From: Oscillibacter sp.
GTDB lineage: Bacteria > Bacillota > Clostridia > Oscillospirales > Oscillospiraceae
Reading direction: 5' to 3'
NCBI GenBank assembly: GCA_022652655.1
Contig: JALCRQ010000001.1
Location: 1-64,000, forward strand
DNA: 64,000 nt
Shown: piece by piece, positions 61,665 to 64,000 of the stretch
How the letters are laid out: each line of letters starts with the position of its first letter
Numbering within the stretch: the first letter of the stretch is position 1
Notes under the pieces: generated by a model
Told to the model about the DNA's origin: nothing
What the model saw: only the letters and a program-made list of their open reading frames with translations
Database searches by the model: none
Translations under genes and position numbers: made by a program

Positions 61665-61718
61665 GGCTGTGGGGGCCGGGTACAGGAAAAATGCCCGCGC
61701 CCCGGCGAAAGGAGACGG
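61611..61718 (+). repeat. 19-bp direct repeat around the glgB-glgC junction
   Basis: CCCCGGCGAAAGGAGACGG occurs at 61611-61629 (inside glgB) and 61700-61718 (glgC ribosome site). A small duplication seems to have supplied the glgC Shine-Dalgarno sequence. Confidence 0.8.
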
Positions 61719-61722
61719 TTCT

Positions 61723-62934
61723 ATGAAAAAAGAGTGTGTCGCAATGCTCCTGGCCGGCGGCCAGGGCAGCAGGCTCTACGTCCTCACGGGAGACATGGCC
61801 AAGCCTGCGGTTCCCTTCGGAGGGAAGTACCGGATTATCGATTTTCCCCTTTCCAACTGTTCCAACTCCGGGATTGATACGGTGGGCGTGCTGACGCAGT
61901 ATCGGCCGCTGGAGCTGAACAGCTACATCGGCAGCGGCCAGCCCTGGGATCTGGACGTATCCTCCGGCGGCGTGCATATCCTGCCGCCCTACATGGACAG
62001 CCAGGGGGGCACCTGGTACAAGGGCACGGCCAACGCCATCTACCAGAACATCGGCTTTGTGGATTTTTATGACCCGGAATATGTGGTGATTCTGTCCGGC
62101 GATCATATCTATAAAATGGACTACTCCCGGATGGTGGAGCGCCACCGGGAATCCGGCGCCGCCTGCACCATCTCCGTGATGGAGGTGCCCTGGGCGGACG
62201 CGCCCCGGTTCGGCATTATGAACGTGGACGGAGAGGACCGGATCACCGAGTTTGCGGAAAAGCCCAAACAGCCCAAGAGCAATCTGGCCTCCATGGGCAT
62301 CTACGTGTTCACCTGGAAGACCCTGCGCCGGTATCTGGTGGAGGATGAGGCCGACCCCGCCTCCTCCAACGATTTCGGGAAAAACGTCATTCCCCGGATG
62401 CTGGCAGCCGGGGAGTACATGGGCGCCTATCGCTTTGAGGGCTACTGGAAGGATGTGGGAACGCTGGAGTCCCTCTGGGACGCCAACATGGATATGCTCT
62501 CGCCGGAGTCCGGCCTGGATCTGCTGGACGAGAGCTGGCCCGTTTACGCCCGCACCTTTTCCGCGCCAGCGGCGTTTCTGGGAAAGAACGCCGCCATCAC
62601 CCACAGCGCGTTCAACCGCGGCAGCGATCTGGAGGGGAAGGTGGAGAACTCCGTTCTCTCCCAGGGCGTCAACGTGGCTCCGGACGCGGTGGTGAGCTAT
62701 TCCGTGCTGATGCCCGGCGTACAGGTGGAATCCGGCGCCGTGGTGCAGTACGCCATTTTGGGCGAGGGCTGCCGCGTGGGCGAGGGCTGCCGCGTGGGCG
62801 CCGCGCCGGAGGAGACGGCGCCGGAGAACTGGGGCCTGACGGTTCTGGCTCCCGGCTGTGCCCTGGAGGCGGAGAGAACCGTTCCGCCCAACACCATGCT
62901 GGACAGAACGGGCCGGGAGGTGGAGAAAAAATGA
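61723..62934 (+). CDS. glgC: Glucose-1-phosphate adenylyltransferase
   Basis: A 403-residue enzyme making ADP-glucose, the glycogen donor. The nucleotide-binding motif [14 protein letters not shown] carries YVLT where most family members have Lxx[30 protein letters not shown] and the C-terminal left-handed beta-helix with repeats are present. In Firmicutes GlgC works with GlgD. The ATG at 61723 follows AAAGGAG, and its stop overlaps glgD by ATGA. Confidence 0.95.
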   Translation: MKKECVAMLLAGGQGSRLYVLTGDMAKPAVPFGGKYRIIDFPLSNCSNSGIDTVGVLTQYRPLELNSYIGSGQPWDLDVSSGGVHILPPYMDSQGGTWYKGTANAIYQNIGFVDFYDPEYVVILSGDHIYKMDYSRMVERHRESGAACTISVMEVPWADAPRFGIMNVDGEDRITEFAEKPKQPKSNLASMGIYVFTWKTLRRYLVEDEADPASSNDFGKNVIPRMLAAGEYMGAYRFEGYWKDVGTLESLWDANMDMLSPESGLDLLDESWPVYARTFSAPAAFLGKNAAITHSAFNRGSDLEGKVENSVLSQGVNVAPDAVVSYSVLMPGVQVESGAVVQYAILGEGCRVGEGCRVGAAPEETAPENWGLTVLAPGCALEAERTVPPNTMLDRTGREVEKK

Positions 62935-64000
62935 ACGGACTGCATGGAATTATTTTCTCCTATGAAAAGCACAACGACCTGTGGGAGCTGGGCGCGGTGC
63001 GCTCTCCCAGCTCCATGCCCTTCGGCGGGCGCTATCGGGCCATTGATTTCGCCCTTTCCAATCTGGTGAACGCGGGGGCCAGGGACGTGGGCGTGGTGCT
63101 CCACGGCCAGTATCAGAGTCTCCTGGATCATCTGGGCACCGGCAAGAGCTGGGATCTGAGCCGCAAGTACGGCGGGCTCAAGATTCTGCCGCCCTTTGCC
63201 TACCATCAGGCGTGGGGCGAGGCCGCCTTCCGGGGAAAAATGGAGGCGCTGGCCGGTGTCCGCTCCTATCTCAGCGGCATCCGCCAGGACTATGTGGCGC
63301 TGATGGACGGCGACCTGGTGGTGAATCTGCCCCTGGCCGACATCCTGGACAGCCACATCAAAAGCGGCGCGGACATTACGGCCGTGTGCGGCGACGACAG
63401 CTTCCGGGTGGAGGACGGGACCTATTTCCAGCTCTCGCCGGAGGGGCGCGTGACGGACGTGCTGTACCATCTCAATACGCCCCGGGGCAACCGCAGCCTG
63501 GAGGTCTATCTTCTGTCCAGAGAGCTGCTTTTGTCGCTGGTGGACGAGTGCGTGAGCCACGACCTGTACAGCTGGCGGAGCGATGTGCTGCAGGCAAAAA
63601 AAGAGACGCTGAACATCCAGGGCTGGATCTGGAAGGGCTTTGCCGCGCAGATCCGCTCGGTGCGGGAGTATTACGACCGCAGTATGCAGCTTTTGAATCC
63701 GGACATCCGCAGGGAGCTGTTCTGCGCCCAGCGGCCCATCCGCGCCAAAAGCGCCGACAAGTCCTCGGCCTACATCGCCCCGGACGGCCGGTGCGTCAAC
63801 TCGCTGGTGGCGGACGGCTGCGGAATTTTCGGAACGGTGGAGAACTCCATCCTGTTCCCCGGTGTGAAGGTGGAGCACGGCGCCATCGTGCGCAACTGCG
63901 TGCTCTTTAAGGACACTCTGGTGCGCGAGGGCGCGGAGCTGGCCTACACCATTGCCGACAAGCGGGTGGAGATCCTGCCGCTTCGCACCCTGGTGGGCCA
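62931..64000 (+). CDS. glgD: Glucose-1-phosphate adenylyltransferase regulatory subunit GlgD (partial, runs off the right edge)
   Basis: The frame is open from ATG at 62931 to the end of the window (356 codons seen). It begins [20 protein letters not shown] and resembles GlgC but lacks the GGQGSR nucleotide loop, having [11 protein letters not shown] at that place. It keeps [15 protein letters not shown], and the C-terminal beta-helix is visible from about residue 280. GlgD is a non-catalytic or weakly catalytic partner that raises GlgC activity. It overlaps glgC by four bases. Confidence 0.93.
   Translation, partial: MNGLHGIIFSYEKHNDLWELGAVRSPSSMPFGGRYRAIDFALSNLVNAGARDVGVVLHGQYQSLLDHLGTGKSWDLSRKYGGLKILPPFAYHQAWGEAAFRGKMEALAGVRSYLSGIRQDYVALMDGDLVVNLPLADILDSHIKSGADITAVCGDDSFRVEDGTYFQLSPEGRVTDVLYHLNTPRGNRSLEVYLLSRELLLSLVDECVSHDLYSWRSDVLQAKKETLNIQGWIWKGFAAQIRSVREYYDRSMQLLNPDIRRELFCAQRPIRAKSADKSSAYIAPDGRCVNSLVADGCGIFGTVENSILFPGVKVEHGAIVRNCVLFKDTLVREGAELAYTIADKRVEILPLRTLVG

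Overview
The window looks like one contiguous stretch of chromosome from a GC-rich Clostridia-class Firmicute, most likely an Oscillospiraceae/Ruminococcaceae-type gut anaerobe. This is inferred from four things: sigma-A promoters and AGGAGG-type ribosome sites; Firmicute families such as SpoVT, HPr with Ser46, a LacI regulator divergent from gapA, split transketolase, LTA synthase and GlgC/GlgD pairs; single-layer lipoproteins; and high-GC codon use. I see no rRNA, tRNA, CRISPR array, insertion sequence or prophage. Most of the window is housekeeping and metabolic; the accessory interest lies in several small loci and in untranslated DNA.

Layout. 1-291: end of an unrecognised gene. 381-6471 (minus): peptide/nickel-type ABC operon (binding protein, two permeases, two ATPases) with a DUF3810 metalloprotease-like gene at its end. 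6644-9542: divergent AI-2E-family transporter and lipid kinase plus NUDIX hydrolase. 9630-11264 (minus): recR, rpe and a long structured leader. 11392-12870: ArsR regulator, atypical thioredoxin reductase, thioredoxin. 12935-16213: htpG, a zinc-ribbon membrane protein and a lipoprotein. 16486-21059: uridine phosphorylase, a PTS EIIC-like permease with an extra N-terminal domain, a TIM-barrel enzyme and a GntR regulator. 21175-24495: MscS channel, HPr, UvrC. 24821-29541: ICMT-like methyltransferase, GH3-family protein and a membrane GGDEF/HD-GYP protein. 29609-34426 (minus): S-component-like protein, LTA synthase, two CobW-family proteins, one with a very His-rich stretch. 34636-35646: FliB-like lysine methylase. 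35735-36192: promoter and terminator enclosing about 420 nt with no convincing protein. 36399-38730: gapA and a divergent LacI regulator with shared repeated operators. 38855-42270 (minus): orphan ABC ATPase, RluA-type pseudouridine synthase, split transketolase. 42447-44965: BlaI/BlaR1-type pair. 45219-53504: argGHCJBDF, enough with recycling ArgJ to make arginine from glutamate if carbamoyl phosphate is supplied. 53680-56514: membrane XRE regulator and malQ. 56642-59447 (minus): glycosyltransferase, SpoVT, lipoprotein. 59736-64000: glgB-glgC-glgD (the last cut by the window end).

How parts work together. MalQ, GlgB, GlgC and GlgD form glycogen synthesis and remodelling. The arg operon is probably under ArgR, because ARG-box-like sites overlap its promoter. 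gapA and its divergent regulator share LacI-type half-sites. The ArsR, reductase and thioredoxin genes form a compact redox operon whose reductase lacks the usual NADPH motifs.

The best candidates for undescribed biology are the 35770-36192 transcript, the structured leader before rpe, the GH3/HD-GYP/ICMT operon, the NADPH-motif-less thioredoxin reductase operon, and the EIIC fusion with its TIM-barrel partner. All functional names are from reading motifs by eye; no database search was possible.
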